Below are positions 30,587 through 40,901 of a stretch of DNA of 53,316 nt, one piece after another (the stretch's first letter is position 1; the number at the start of each line of letters is the position of its first letter). The stretch spans positions 1 to 53,316 of the forward strand of contig JALFFX010000059.1 of NCBI GenBank assembly GCA_022777645.1, given 5' to 3'. The stretch is from Erysipelotrichaceae bacterium (lineage in GTDB: Bacteria > Bacillota_I > Bacilli_A > RFN20 > CAG-826). Position numbers and translations under genes: made by a program. Below the pieces are notes generated by a model that saw nothing but the letters and a program-made list of their open reading frames with translations, had not been told where the DNA came from and did not search any database.

Positions 30587-32276
30587 ATTATTGCTCGCCT
30601 TATCCGCAGCAATGATTCTTGGTGGTTGTGATCCAATCGAAGCTCTTCCACCAAATTATGAATCACCAATCGCTGTCGTTGGCGAAGGCGATACAAAAGT
30701 TGATGTTTATGAAAACATGATGGGTGTTCTCTTCGATGGCACAACATCAAACAAAAAAGATGATGTCTTATCAAATTTCATCAACATCATTGCTGAAGAC
30801 CAATTCGGTAAATATAGTGATATCAAAACATTAGTAGAAGAAAATAATGACGCTAATATTGCTGCATTCATTGCAAATCACAAAAACGCCTATGTTCACG
30901 ATAACAAAGTGAATGATGGAGACAACGAAGTTGAAGAAGATGCTTATTTAGCAGCTAAATATAACACAACTGTTGCTGCTATTCAAAAACAAAGATTAGT
31001 CAATTTCTACAATTCTGTTAAAGACAAAATCAATGAAGCATTCTACAACGAAATTGTTGGTAAATCATACAATGATGACACCGGTAAATTCCATGAACAA
31101 CGTTTAGCCTATGCTCATTATGCTTCCCTTTATGATGTCAATATCAATGCCGCTACTTGGTATGAAGGCTATCTTACTCCAGAACTTAAGAAAGATGATG
31201 TTTCAAGCTTCATCCACTTAGATGATGGAAGATATGATGACTACATCAATCGCTCGCTCGTGCGCAATATATATAAAGATAAATTAGTTGAAGAATATTT
31301 GCTTGCCAATAACTATTCAACACTTGGTCGTGCATATGGTCGTAAAGTCAACATCATCAAATTAACACGTGATGAAAAATATAAAGACTTACCAAATACT
31401 CTTCTCAACAAATATGCTGAATTATATGTTCACGCCGGACAAGACATTGACTTTGAAACAATCGCCAATGCATGGAGAGGATTCCACGGTATTGATAAAG
31501 ACGGTAACATCGTCGGATTAAGCACTAATGAAGAAGCTCTTCTTGAAGCCTGTGGCTTAGTTAAAGTTACAAAAATTATCGACGGAGTAACATATAAATA
31601 CTTCAAAGAAACAAAATACGGTCAATTAATCGAAAGATATTCATTAATCGATGAAGATAACCGTTATGCAAGTGAAGAAGCTAATTCCGCTCTTCAAGAA
31701 TTCACATCAAGCCTTAAATACACCAAAGAAAAAGGTTTAAAAATCAAATTAGCAGAACTTGCTTTATCTGATTACACAACCGATGGCTGGTATGTGAAAA
31801 ATGGTGGCTTAACTGATTTACCAGAAGCAATTCGTAACAGATTGTTCAACATTAACGTCTCTAAAGAAGTTGACAATGTTGATCCAGCTACTTATGAATA
31901 TGCTCAAACAGATTACACCAAATATATCAAGGGACATTATTATTTAACACCAGCAACAAGCGAAGCTGGCGATGAAAATAATTTCATCATCTATGATGAT
32001 GGTAGCTTCTACATGATTGAAGTTGAAGAAGCTGTATCTACTTCAAAATTAAATATTGATGGATCAGCAAGCTATGTTGAACTTAAAACAGGTGTTGGTG
32101 CCTTATTCACCGAAGAAATTGCTCGTGAATTAGCAGCAACTCTTGGTACAAAAGATTCATACGTCAACAACGCATATGCCTCATATATTGAAAAATATGC
32201 TGTCATGTATCACGACACATCAGTCTTAGATTTCTTCAAAGAAAAATTCCCTGAATTATTCGACGAAGAAGAATAA
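30567..32276 (+). CDS. Lipoprotein, PrsA/SurA-like architecture without clear PPIase motif
   Basis: MTTRTGKLLLALSAAMILGGCDPIE; SD GGAGGAG at 30553-30559; overlaps upstream prsA-like CDS by 20 nt; start corrected from 30510. Confidence 0.75.
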   Translation: MTTRTGKLLLALSAAMILGGCDPIEALPPNYESPIAVVGEGDTKVDVYENMMGVLFDGTTSNKKDDVLSNFINIIAEDQFGKYSDIKTLVEENNDANIAAFIANHKNAYVHDNKVNDGDNEVEEDAYLAAKYNTTVAAIQKQRLVNFYNSVKDKINEAFYNEIVGKSYNDDTGKFHEQRLAYAHYASLYDVNINAATWYEGYLTPELKKDDVSSFIHLDDGRYDDYINRSLVRNIYKDKLVEEYLLANNYSTLGRAYGRKVNIIKLTRDEKYKDLPNTLLNKYAELYVHAGQDIDFETIANAWRGFHGIDKDGNIVGLSTNEEALLEACGLVKVTKIIDGVTYKYFKETKYGQLIERYSLIDEDNRYASEEANSALQEFTSSLKYTKEKGLKIKLAELALSDYTTDGWYVKNGGLTDLPEAIRNRLFNINVSKEVDNVDPATYEYAQTDYTKYIKGHYYLTPATSEAGDENNFIIYDDGSFYMIEVEEAVSTSKLNIDGSASYVELKTGVGALFTEEIARELAATLGTKDSYVNNAYASYIEKYAVMYHDTSVLDFFKEKFPELFDEEE

Positions 32277-32287
32277 AAAAATATTTA

Positions 32288-32314
32288 AGGGGCAGCGTAT
32301 TGCTGCCTCTTTTA
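32288..32314 (+). terminator. Terminator after lipoprotein pair
   Basis: GGCAGC-GTATT-GCTGCC followed by TCTTTTATAT. Confidence 0.7.
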
Positions 32315-32336
32315 TATAAAAAGGAGATAAATAATT

Positions 32337-32756
32337 ATGGCAACTGATTGCTTATTTTGTAAAATCGTAAATGGAGAAATACCTTCCACAAAAATATATG
32401 AAGATGATGATGTTATTGCCTTTTTAGATATTTCTCAAACAACTATTGGTCATACCTTAGTCGTCCCTAAACAACATTTCGATAATTTCTTAACAACAAA
32501 TAAAGATATCATGCACAAGGTTATGGACGTTGCTCAACGCATCGGACAAGCCGAAATAGCGATGTTAGGAGCTAAAGGAGTAAATATCTTAACAAATGTC
32601 AATAAAGAGGCAGGACAAAGCATTTATCATTTCCATGTCCATGTCATCCCGCGATATAGTCGCGATGAAGGATTTAGAATTGAAATGAAAGAAAATCCTG
32701 ATCTTAAAAAATTATCTCTTCCTGCTCTCGCAAGCGAAATCAAAAAAGGGTTATAA
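32337..32756 (+). CDS. hit: HIT family protein
   Basis: CLFCKIVNGEIPSTKIYEDDDVIAFLDI, HFHVHVIPR. Confidence 0.95.
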   Translation: MATDCLFCKIVNGEIPSTKIYEDDDVIAFLDISQTTIGHTLVVPKQHFDNFLTTNKDIMHKVMDVAQRIGQAEIAMLGAKGVNILTNVNKEAGQSIYHFHVHVIPRYSRDEGFRIEMKENPDLKKLSLPALASEIKKGL

Positions 32757-32762
32757 AAAAAC

Positions 32763-32791
32763 AAAATCGCAAGCTTCTCACTTGCGATTTT
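32763..32791. terminator. Bidirectional terminator between hit and gpsA
   Basis: AAAATCGCAAG-CTTCTCA-CTTGCGATTTT, 11-bp stem. Confidence 0.88.
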
Positions 32792-32801
32792 AATTTGGAA
32801 T

Positions 32802-33785
32802 CTATTCAATTTTAAGCGGTCGATTGAAAAGCGTCGTAACCGCATCAAGCGGCGCAACATTATTAAAGACAATATCATATATTGCTTCAACAATCGGCAT
32901 TTCGACATGATATTTATCTTTGAGTTCTTTGGCTGCCATTAAAGAATTAAGACCTTCAATAACCATGCCAATTTTTTCTTGAACTTCATTTAATTTATAA
33001 CCTTGGCCAATTAAATAACCGGCATTAAAATTTCGAGAATGAGTAGAAGTTGCAGTAACAACAATATCACCAATTCCTGCTAACCCGGAAAATGTTTCTT
33101 TCTTTGCTCCTAAAACAAGGCCTAAACGGGTGATTTCAGCAAGTCCACGGGTCACAATCGCAGCTTTCGCATTATCGCCAAAACCAAGGCCACAAGATAT
33201 GCCTGATGCCAAAGCGATAATATTTTTTAAGGCTGCACATAATTCAACACCTTTTAAATCATCATTTAAATAAATGCGAAAATAAGGAAGAGAGCATTCT
33301 TTTTGAATAAATTTAGCTGCTTCAACATTATTTGATGATGATGTGATTACTGTTGGAAGAGAAAGAGAAACTTCTTCGGCGTGACTTGGACCGGAAAGAC
33401 AAACAACATCATAGTCAGGTCCAACTTCGCTTTGAATAATTTCACACATCGATAAAAGGCTGCCTTCTTCAATGCCTTTGGCGACATCTACTAATATTTG
33501 ACCTTTTTCTAAATACGCTTTTGCGTTTCTAATCGTGCTTCTAACAAAAGGCGAAGGAGTTGCAATAATAACAATTTTCGCGTCTTTAATAACTTCTTTT
33601 AAGTCGGAAGAAAAAACAATTTTTTCGTCCAATATCGCACCTTTTAAATTAGGATGAATACGACTAGTTCTTAATTTAAACGATTCTTCTTCGAAACGAG
33701 AATAAACACTTACGTCATGCTTTTTAATAAAAGCATTCGCCAATGCTGTTCCCCAAGTTCCTGAACCAAGAATTGCAATTTTCAT
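32802..33785 (-). CDS. gpsA: Glycerol-3-phosphate dehydrogenase [NAD(P)+]
   Basis: MKIAILGSGTWGTALA, LSGPSHAEEVSLSLPT, ELCAALKNIIALASGISCGLGFGDN. Confidence 0.96.
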   Translation of the reverse strand: MKIAILGSGTWGTALANAFIKKHDVSVYSRFEEESFKLRTSRIHPNLKGAILDEKIVFSSDLKEVIKDAKIVIIATPSPFVRSTIRNAKAYLEKGQILVDVAKGIEEGSLLSMCEIIQSEVGPDYDVVCLSGPSHAEEVSLSLPTVITSSSNNVEAAKFIQKECSLPYFRIYLNDDLKGVELCAALKNIIALASGISCGLGFGDNAKAAIVTRGLAEITRLGLVLGAKKETFSGLAGIGDIVVTATSTHSRNFNAGYLIGQGYKLNEVQEKIGMVIEGLNSLMAAKELKDKYHVEMPIVEAIYDIVFNNVAPLDAVTTLFNRPLKIE

Positions 33786-34729
33786 TATTTGCTACCTTTC
33801 GGTTTATAAAAGGAAACATTATCCATTGCCCAGATGCGCTCACTAAATTCGCCTGGTTTAACATTTTCAAGCGCTTTATCAAGAACCATCATGCGTGAAT
33901 CCAATAAATCAATCATTGATAAAAGCAAAGCTTCACGAGTTGATGGAAGAACAGGAGAGCCAAATTCAAGTTGGCCGTGATGCGCTAAAATCATATGTTC
34001 AAGAAGAAGTGGAACTTCGCTTTTAATATTAAGTTCATCAACAATCTTTTTAAATTCAGCATACATCAATGAAATATGACCAACTAATTTACCTTCAACC
34101 GTTTGTTCTGGAACTGGTAGATCTTTATATTCAATTGTTTTACCAATATCGTGAAGTAAAGCACCAGCGACTAAAATATCGCGGTCAACACTTGGATATA
34201 ATTTGGCAACTGCATCAGCAAGATCTGCCATCGCTAAAGAGTGATGGATAATACCACTTCCAAATTCGTGATGAATTTTAATCGCGGCAGGATATGTAAC
34301 ATATTTTTTATAAAATCTTGAAATGACTGTATTTGTAATTAATTTAACATCTTCATTTTTAAATGAGGCAAGATATCTTTCAAGTTTTTCTTCCATTTCG
34401 TTTAGAGGAATTGGAGATACTTTTCTAAAAGCGCTTAAGTCGATTAATTCTTCATCAACTTTATAAACGGAAACAATTTTCATTTGCAAGGCGTTTTTAT
34501 ATAAAGTGACATCACCATCAATCTCGACAATTCTTCCAGGAACAAGAAGAGATAAATCATCATCTAATACATCCCATTTTTTAGCAGGAATAACGCCTGT
34601 TTTATCTTGAAGAGTGATATTTAAATATGTTTTTCCTTTATCGGAAACACATTTGTTGACGCTGGCAACGATAAATTCATCATGAACATGGCTGCCATCT
34701 TTTAAATCTTTTACGAATTCGACTTTCAT
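33785..34729 (-). CDS. yhaM: 3'-5' exoribonuclease YhaM family (OB fold + HD)
   Basis: KTYLNITLQDKTGVIPAKKWD, HHEFGSGIIHHSLAMADLA, LVAGALLHDIGKTIEY. Confidence 0.9.
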   Translation of the reverse strand: MKVEFVKDLKDGSHVHDEFIVASVNKCVSDKGKTYLNITLQDKTGVIPAKKWDVLDDDLSLLVPGRIVEIDGDVTLYKNALQMKIVSVYKVDEELIDLSAFRKVSPIPLNEMEEKLERYLASFKNEDVKLITNTVISRFYKKYVTYPAAIKIHHEFGSGIIHHSLAMADLADAVAKLYPSVDRDILVAGALLHDIGKTIEYKDLPVPEQTVEGKLVGHISLMYAEFKKIVDELNIKSEVPLLLEHMILAHHGQLEFGSPVLPSTREALLLSMIDLLDSRMMVLDKALENVKPGEFSERIWAMDNVSFYKPKGSK

Positions 34730-35520
34730 TTTTGTTGCTCCTTTTTAACAATTAAAATGTCGTTATATGAAAAACCTTTATTTAATAAATAAGATATTGT
34801 TTTATCAATCGCCTCATCTTTTGTCATTTTATTGATATATCTTTTCAATGTTTTTGGATATTCGTTGCGGAGAATTTCCATTTCTTTATCGTGTTGATGA
34901 TAAGAAATGTTATTAATCATTTTCTTAATGACTTCGAAAGAATATCCATAACGCACAAGTGCATCATGAATGTGGACTTGTTTCATCGTGTTGTTATAAT
35001 TATCGAATTTTAAATCAAGCTTATCGATAATGTTTAAAGCACGATTATATTCTTCATCTTCATCAAAAGTGATTGAAGAAATAACTTCTGGATCAATTTT
35101 CTTATTTTTAAGGAAATCAATAATGCGATTTTTCCCGTAATTTTTCGCAAATAAATCGTTTAACAAGCTTTTTGCGTATTCATAATCATTAAGCAAATTA
35201 GTTTCTTTTAAATAAGATATGGTTTTTTCAACAATTTCATTATCAAAACATTTCCAAGATAATTTTTCTTTCATCAATTCGACGGAAACATTATTTTTGG
35301 CAAGAATCTTGTTCGCGGCATCGATAAGTTTTCCTTCTTCATCATCTTTTTTTAATAATGAAATATCTTCATCACTTAACTCTTTGCCTTTGAACAAATA
35401 ATTATTTGTATATGTAAAAGGCAATATATCAAGACGTGATCCATCAGAAAGCTTGATAATTATTTTTTTATTGCCAATATAAATATCATTTATTGTTCTA
35501 CCAGCATTTTTTGATTGCAT
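34726..35520 (-). CDS. recX: Regulatory protein RecX
   Basis: 264 aa with RecX repeat features (VSVELMKEKLSWKCFDNEIVEKTISYLKETNLLNDYEYAKSLLNDLF AKNYGKNRIIDFLKNKKID). Confidence 0.85.
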   Translation of the reverse strand: MQSKNAGRTINDIYIGNKKIIIKLSDGSRLDILPFTYTNNYLFKGKELSDEDISLLKKDDEEGKLIDAANKILAKNNVSVELMKEKLSWKCFDNEIVEKTISYLKETNLLNDYEYAKSLLNDLFAKNYGKNRIIDFLKNKKIDPEVISSITFDEDEEYNRALNIIDKLDLKFDNYNNTMKQVHIHDALVRYGYSFEVIKKMINNISYHQHDKEMEILRNEYPKTLKRYINKMTKDEAIDKTISYLLNKGFSYNDILIVKKEQQK

Positions 35521-36673
35521 GTTTATATGCTCCTAAAATTCTTTGATAAAATGTATCAATTGAATAATTATCAATCGATTTAAGTGCTTCTTCTAGCATT
35601 GTATTATCATTCTTTTTATGCATTTGATAAGCTCGATATAATTTATCGGAAAATTCCTCTTCGTTTTCGAAGAAATAACCTGTTACATTATCGGTAATAA
35701 CATCGAGGAGATTGTGATCATATCGCGCGAGTGTGTAAAGACTTGCCGCCATTGCTTCCATGTATGTTAAACCTTGTGTTTCTGTTAATGAAGCCGATAC
35801 AAAAGCATGACCAAGTGCATAATAATATTGCACTTCACTTGGAAGAGATGGTCCAGTGAAGACAAATTTATCTTCTTTATTTAATTTCTTCGCCAAATCT
35901 TTTAAAATTTCTTCATCTGGGCCTTTGCCTACAATTAACATTTTTGTTTTTATTTCAGGGTGTTTATCGACAAAATGTGCAAAACATTTCATTGAGAAAT
36001 CGATAGATTTTTCTTTGGCTATTCTTCCCACTGACAAAAGAATAAATTCATCATCGCTGATATTAAATTTTTCTTTTAATTCTTTAATTTTTCCTACATC
36101 TAAATTTGCTTTGTTAAAGCGAGAAAAATCAATGCCTGTTGGAATAACGTTGATATAAGAATCAACGCCAATGCGGCGCATATAATCTTTCGTTTTTTCA
36201 CTTGGGGTAATAAATTCGTCGCTTGATAAAATCATCGTTTTTGAATATGAACGAATAATTGATTTGCTCAATCGGTCAAAATGGCCTTTAGTAATATAGT
36301 ATGTATAATCTTCATACATAGTATGATATGTATAAATTGTTGGTGTTTTTAATTTATTAGCAACCATACGGGCAAAGATGCCAATTGAAAAATCGGTTTG
36401 AATATGAATAATTTCTGGACGAAATTGACGAATAATTTTCATCGCTTCTTTTGAATATAATCCTGCAAATCGATAACCATATATCTTTTTTAGTTCAATG
36501 CCAGGAATACGAATAATATTATCTTCAAAAGTTACTTTATTAGAGAATGGGTTAGTGGTCACAACTAAAACTTTATGACCATTTTTAATAAAAACATCAC
36601 GAAGCGATTTGGTGGAAATTGCAACACCGTTGATTTCAGGTGGGAATGTATCAGTAAATAAGGCGACACGCAT
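35498..36673 (-). CDS. GT4 glycosyltransferase, diacylglycerol glucosyltransferase-like
   Basis: MRVALFTDTFPPEINGVAISTKSL, LLSVGRIAKEKSIDFSMKCF, SASLTETQGLTYMEAMAA. Confidence 0.87.
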   Translation of the reverse strand: MRVALFTDTFPPEINGVAISTKSLRDVFIKNGHKVLVVTTNPFSNKVTFEDNIIRIPGIELKKIYGYRFAGLYSKEAMKIIRQFRPEIIHIQTDFSIGIFARMVANKLKTPTIYTYHTMYEDYTYYITKGHFDRLSKSIIRSYSKTMILSSDEFITPSEKTKDYMRRIGVDSYINVIPTGIDFSRFNKANLDVGKIKELKEKFNISDDEFILLSVGRIAKEKSIDFSMKCFAHFVDKHPEIKTKMLIVGKGPDEEILKDLAKKLNKEDKFVFTGPSLPSEVQYYYALGHAFVSASLTETQGLTYMEAMAASLYTLARYDHNLLDVITDNVTGYFFENEEEFSDKLYRAYQMHKKNDNTMLEEALKSIDNYSIDTFYQRILGAYKHAIKKCW

Positions 36674-38208
36674 TAGTCATCACCTCCACCAATTTGTATT
36701 TCATCATAATCATTATTTGATTTACTAATCGATTTTTTCTTTTTTCCTTTTTTGGAAGTATTTGTTTTTGACTTATTTTCATCTTCGACAAAATCATTGA
36801 TTTCATCGCGCTTATTTTTCTTACCAATTGTTTTTATTTTCATTTGAATTTCTTTACGTGAAATAGATGCAGTTTCAAACATTGTGTCAGAACTTGCTTT
36901 TCGTGTCTCAAATGTTTCATATTGCATAGTAACAAATGTTTTTCTGTCGGCGTGATGAATTTCGTTTTTCGGTGAACTACGATATGTTGCTGAAACAATA
37001 CCTGCAAACAGTAAAACAATATGGAATGTCGAGAATCTCCAAATGATTTGGGCAGCTGATACAATTTGAGGTGAGCAGAAATAATTGCCGAACATCAAAT
37101 TAAAGAAATATTCACTAACACCAGCGCTGCCAGGAAGAGGAATTAATCCGGTTGTCATTTGATGATAAGAACTCAAAAATACTGATTGCCAGAATGATTC
37201 GATATTCGCGCCACCAACACTAACAACAGGAGCGACACCAATTTGATTTCCACTCGCATCATACACCGCTTGAGTAATTAATGTTCCATCGATATTAGTC
37301 ATATAGCCATATCCATCAAGGGCTAATCCAGCAAAAAATGGAATGGAAAATCTAATAATCAAAATCAAGGAAAAACAAATAAATACAACAATCAAAATTG
37401 GAACATTTGAAAGCAAACGACGAAGTTCGATTTTAAAGTTCTCAACTTGGATGCGAAGTGATTCACGTGTTTTATCTGGGTTCTTTAAGATTTTTAATTT
37501 TGCTAAAAGGTTAACACCTCTATGCATAATAAAATTATGGAACACACGAGAATAAGACATTAAGAATAAGCCTAAAATAACAAATAAATTAAGCAAGAAT
37601 CCCACGATTGTTAATGGAATAGCAGGAATATTGATAACCGTATCACCAAAATTAAGAGTGAATGTTCCAATCGTGCCAATTAATTCACCTGCGGAAAAGA
37701 AAAGTGAAATTGAACCAAGCATAATGAGGGCGACTTGATAGACGATAAATGACATAATCATAATCGAAGCACCATTACTTGTTTCAACTCCTTGCTTTTT
37801 AAGGGTGTATACTTGCATGACTTGGCCACCACTTGCCCCTGGAGTAATGGCACTATAAAATGCGCCAATCATCGATGTGGCAAGGCCTTGATGATATTTA
37901 TATTTCCTTGTGTATAAGCGAGAAAATAAGAAGATAATAAACCCATCAATGCAATAAGAGAGAGCAACAAGAAGGAAGATAACAATAATCCATTGATAAT
38001 TTGATTTTCTTAAAGCATCGATAACGCCGTCAAAGTCTTGATAAAGTGAAAAGAAAAGAGCAAGACCTGTCAAAACAATAATGACAAGAAAATAAATTAA
38101 AAATTTCAGCTTTGGATGTTTCTTTTTTTCTTGAGCTGGTTTTTCTTCTTTTAATGTTGATAATTCTTCAACACTTTGTTTTTCTAAATTCAATTCTTTT
38201 TCTGCCAT
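36673..38208 (-). CDS. Flippase-like/lysylphosphatidylglycerol synthase TM family (UPF0104) protein
   Basis: Multi-TM; AFYSAITPGASGGQVMQVYTLKKQGV, TGLIPLPGSAGVSEYFF; Lys-rich cytosolic tail. Confidence 0.87.
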   Translation of the reverse strand: MAEKELNLEKQSVEELSTLKEEKPAQEKKKHPKLKFLIYFLVIIVLTGLALFFSLYQDFDGVIDALRKSNYQWIIVIFLLVALSYCIDGFIIFLFSRLYTRKYKYHQGLATSMIGAFYSAITPGASGGQVMQVYTLKKQGVETSNGASIMIMSFIVYQVALIMLGSISLFFSAGELIGTIGTFTLNFGDTVINIPAIPLTIVGFLLNLFVILGLFLMSYSRVFHNFIMHRGVNLLAKLKILKNPDKTRESLRIQVENFKIELRRLLSNVPILIVVFICFSLILIIRFSIPFFAGLALDGYGYMTNIDGTLITQAVYDASGNQIGVAPVVSVGGANIESFWQSVFLSSYHQMTTGLIPLPGSAGVSEYFFNLMFGNYFCSPQIVSAAQIIWRFSTFHIVLLFAGIVSATYRSSPKNEIHHADRKTFVTMQYETFETRKASSDTMFETASISRKEIQMKIKTIGKKNKRDEINDFVEDENKSKTNTSKKGKKKKSISKSNNDYDEIQIGGGDD

Positions 38209-38289
38209 GAATAACTTAACAATAATTTTATCATATATTTATTGTTATTTAATCGAATAACAAAAAATATTTTTTATACCAAAAGAAAA

Positions 38290-38304
38290 GAGAGCAAAGC
38301 TCTC
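38290..38304 (-). terminator. Terminator downstream of mgtC-like gene
   Basis: GAGAGC-AAA-GCTCTC with T-rich tract on minus strand. Confidence 0.65.
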
Positions 38305-38308
38305 ATTC

Positions 38309-39064
38309 TTAATGGTGATTTAACACTTGAATCGATACTGCGTGAGCGTCGTTTTCGAGACGTTTTATAATTTCATCAATGTCAATTTCTTTGTTTGTTT
38401 CTGGTGATAATTTGAATGTAACTTCAATTCTTGATGCATCGCCATCTTTGACGATTTGGCTTGTTACATCAGTAACTGAGCAACTATAATCTTTTGCGAC
38501 TTTAAGAAGAACGGTCATAACAGGAACATCGCTTGGTGCAAGCATGATGAGCAACGGATTGCTTTTTGAGATTCTTCTTTCAAGACTTCTAAAGCTAATG
38601 AGAACAAGCATTACGACAACTGTGCCGCATATAGCAAGGATGAAATTCATTGATCCACAGCATAGACCAATCGCCATGACAAGCCAAATAGTAGAAGCAG
38701 TTGTTAAACCTTTGATACCACCATTATTGTGAATAATCGCACCGGCGCCAAGGAAACCAACGCCAGCAACAACTTGAGCAGCAAGTCGAGCCGGATCACG
38801 AGTGCCAAATATCGCAGAAAATCCATAAATGGATACAATCATAATCATACAAGAACCAACACCGACTAATAAGTGAGTTCTAAGACCGGCGCTACGTCCG
38901 CGTTTTTCTCTTTCGTAACCGATAATGCCACAAAGAGCAACACAAAGGACCAATGAAATAATACATAAAATTAAATTGCCCCATGGCCATTCTCCACCTA
39001 AACCGAAGTTGCTATTAAACCATTCAGCAATTTTTTGATCGATAGTTGTTACCATATTTTTCAC
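38309..39064 (-). CDS. MgtC/SapB family protein
   Basis: GYEREKRGRSAGLRTHLLVGVGSCMIMIVS, RDPARLAAQVVAGVGFLGAGAII, GLTTASTIWLVMAIGLCCG. Confidence 0.93.
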   Translation of the reverse strand: MKNMVTTIDQKIAEWFNSNFGLGGEWPWGNLILCIISLVLCVALCGIIGYEREKRGRSAGLRTHLLVGVGSCMIMIVSIYGFSAIFGTRDPARLAAQVVAGVGFLGAGAIIHNNGGIKGLTTASTIWLVMAIGLCCGSMNFILAICGTVVVMLVLISFRSLERRISKSNPLLIMLAPSDVPVMTVLLKVAKDYSCSVTDVTSQIVKDGDASRIEVTFKLSPETNKEIDIDEIIKRLENDAHAVSIQVLNHH

Positions 39065-39164
39065 TCCTTTGTCCGGTTGACTACATTATTATATCATATA
39101 ATAATAATTAAAAAAGATAGGGCTTACATTATTACACTTTATTGTATAAATGCAAAGGAAATTT

Positions 39165-40052
39165 TTATAAAGTAGCAATATATTCGTGAATGCTCTTTAA
39201 TTCATCGCGATTAAAATCTTTTTTTAGATTCTTTGCTAATTTTTGTTTTGATGGATATCCATATGCGTGAGCTAATCCTCTTGGACCAACCCAATTATTA
39301 TCTTCAACATCTTCATTAATGCATTTAACCATTGGAAGAGATGCTTTGTATGGATTCATAAAAATCACTTTCATGATTGGAACACAAAGGGCGTAAAAAA
39401 GAGCAGGATAATTCTTTTTGTCTTTGCTAAATAAATTAGTGGTCGACACACCAGGATGAGCTAAAACAACATCATATCCTAAAGATTTTAAATATAGTGA
39501 ATATAACATCAATAGTCTTTTTGAATTCGCATATATTTTTGTTTTATTTTTGATGTTACTTGCTTCTAAATCTTGATAATTGATATTTGTAAATGTATAG
39601 GATAAAGATGCAACATTAATGACTTTTAGATGATTATTATTTTTTAACAATTTATTTGTTAAAAGCATCGGCATTAAGAAATTGACATAATAGGTGATGT
39701 CGTGATTATCAACAATTTGTTTATCACAATGATATATGCCTGCATTATTGATTAATACATCAATATTTAATTCTGTTAATTTATTCGAACCTTCAAGAAC
39801 TGTTTCTTTTTTCATAAAATCAATAACAACAATGTCGATATCGTTATGAAATTTATCAAACAATTCTTCTTTTAACATTTCTAATCTCTTTTTGTTTCTT
39901 CCAACTAAAACAAGACGATATTTTAGATATGATAAAAATGTGGCAATGCCTTTACCAATTGAACCAGTTGCACCGGTGATGGCAACACATTTTGTGTTAT
40001 CAATATTTTTGAAATGTTTATCGATATAACGATAATATTTTTCTAATTTCAT
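39165..40052 (-). CDS. Short-chain dehydrogenase/reductase
   Basis: CVAITGATGSIGKGIATFL, VLINNAGIYHC, YANSKRLLML. Confidence 0.88.
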   Translation of the reverse strand: MKLEKYYRYIDKHFKNIDNTKCVAITGATGSIGKGIATFLSYLKYRLVLVGRNKKRLEMLKEELFDKFHNDIDIVVIDFMKKETVLEGSNKLTELNIDVLINNAGIYHCDKQIVDNHDITYYVNFLMPMLLTNKLLKNNNHLKVINVASLSYTFTNINYQDLEASNIKNKTKIYANSKRLLMLYSLYLKSLGYDVVLAHPGVSTTNLFSKDKKNYPALFYALCVPIMKVIFMNPYKASLPMVKCINEDVEDNNWVGPRGLAHAYGYPSKQKLAKNLKKDFNRDELKSIHEYIATL

Positions 40053-40124
40053 ATGCTTATTATCTAATAAAATTAATGATAAATTAACCGCTAATTAAAT
40101 TTTCTTTTATTTGTAAGAAAAAAG

Positions 40125-40144
40125 GTAGCAAATAATCGCTACCA
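40125..40144 (-). terminator. Terminator of lipoprotein array copy 1
   Basis: ggtagc...gctacc inverted repeat with T-run on minus strand. Confidence 0.7.
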
Positions 40145-40163
40145 AATTGTTAATCTAATTAAC

Positions 40164-40751
40164 TTATTTCATCCATTCAGCTGAAATTGAAGTTTTAAAA
40201 TCAAACGAATCAGAATCACTGTTGAAATGTGCATGTGTAGATGAGCCAGCAAGCGTCATATCAGCATTTGTTTTATATTCGCTTTCATAGTAAAGAGTTA
40301 ACGATGATCCTCCAACTGAAAATGATGTAGTAAGTGATGATTTAATTGAAAGCGCATCACCATCTAAATAAAATTTAACATAAGAATCTGATCCTACATC
40401 GGCTTCTTTGAGCTCTGAGAGTATTTCATCAATTGCGCTTTCGCTTACGCGATATTCGGCAATTTCGCTGGCAGATGTAGTGAATGTAAGTACTACAGTT
40501 TTTTCGGTTCCTTCAACACCATAAATACTTTCAAATTGACCTTTCATGGTTGTACCAAATGTGCCAGTTCCTTGAAGTGTTTCAACTTTAGTTGTGAGTT
40601 TGACGCCAGTATAAACAGTTGAAATATCTGGTGTTCTTTCGTTTGCTTTTTTGACAGCAGCTTTTGCTTCATCAGCTGTAACTTCTTTAGCGCAGCCAGC
40701 AAGCAAACAAACGCTTGATAAGCATAATAATGTTTTTGTGATTTTCTTCAT
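40164..40751 (-). CDS. Tandem lipoprotein paralogue 1 (alpha type)
   Basis: 195 aa, MKKITKTLLCLSSVCLLAGCAKEVTADEAKAAV...ISAEWMK; lipobox LAGC. Confidence 0.85.
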   Translation of the reverse strand: MKKITKTLLCLSSVCLLAGCAKEVTADEAKAAVKKANERTPDISTVYTGVKLTTKVETLQGTGTFGTTMKGQFESIYGVEGTEKTVVLTFTTSASEIAEYRVSESAIDEILSELKEADVGSDSYVKFYLDGDALSIKSSLTTSFSVGGSSLTLYYESEYKTNADMTLAGSSTHAHFNSDSDSFDFKTSISAEWMK

Positions 40752-40861
40752 ATGAGTAAAATCCTCCCTAATTTACTTAATTATTGCATATAGAAAAGAT
40801 TTTATAAATATTTACTAATATATTTTTTTATTTTCAAAGAGAGTTGTTTTATAACAAAAAA

Positions 40862-40881
40862 GGTAGCGAATAATCGCTACC
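40862..40881 (-). terminator. Terminator of lipoprotein array copy 2
   Basis: ggtagcga-ataa-tcgctacc with T-run on minus strand. Confidence 0.8.
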
Positions 40882-40901
40882 AAATTGTTAATCTAATTAA
40901 C

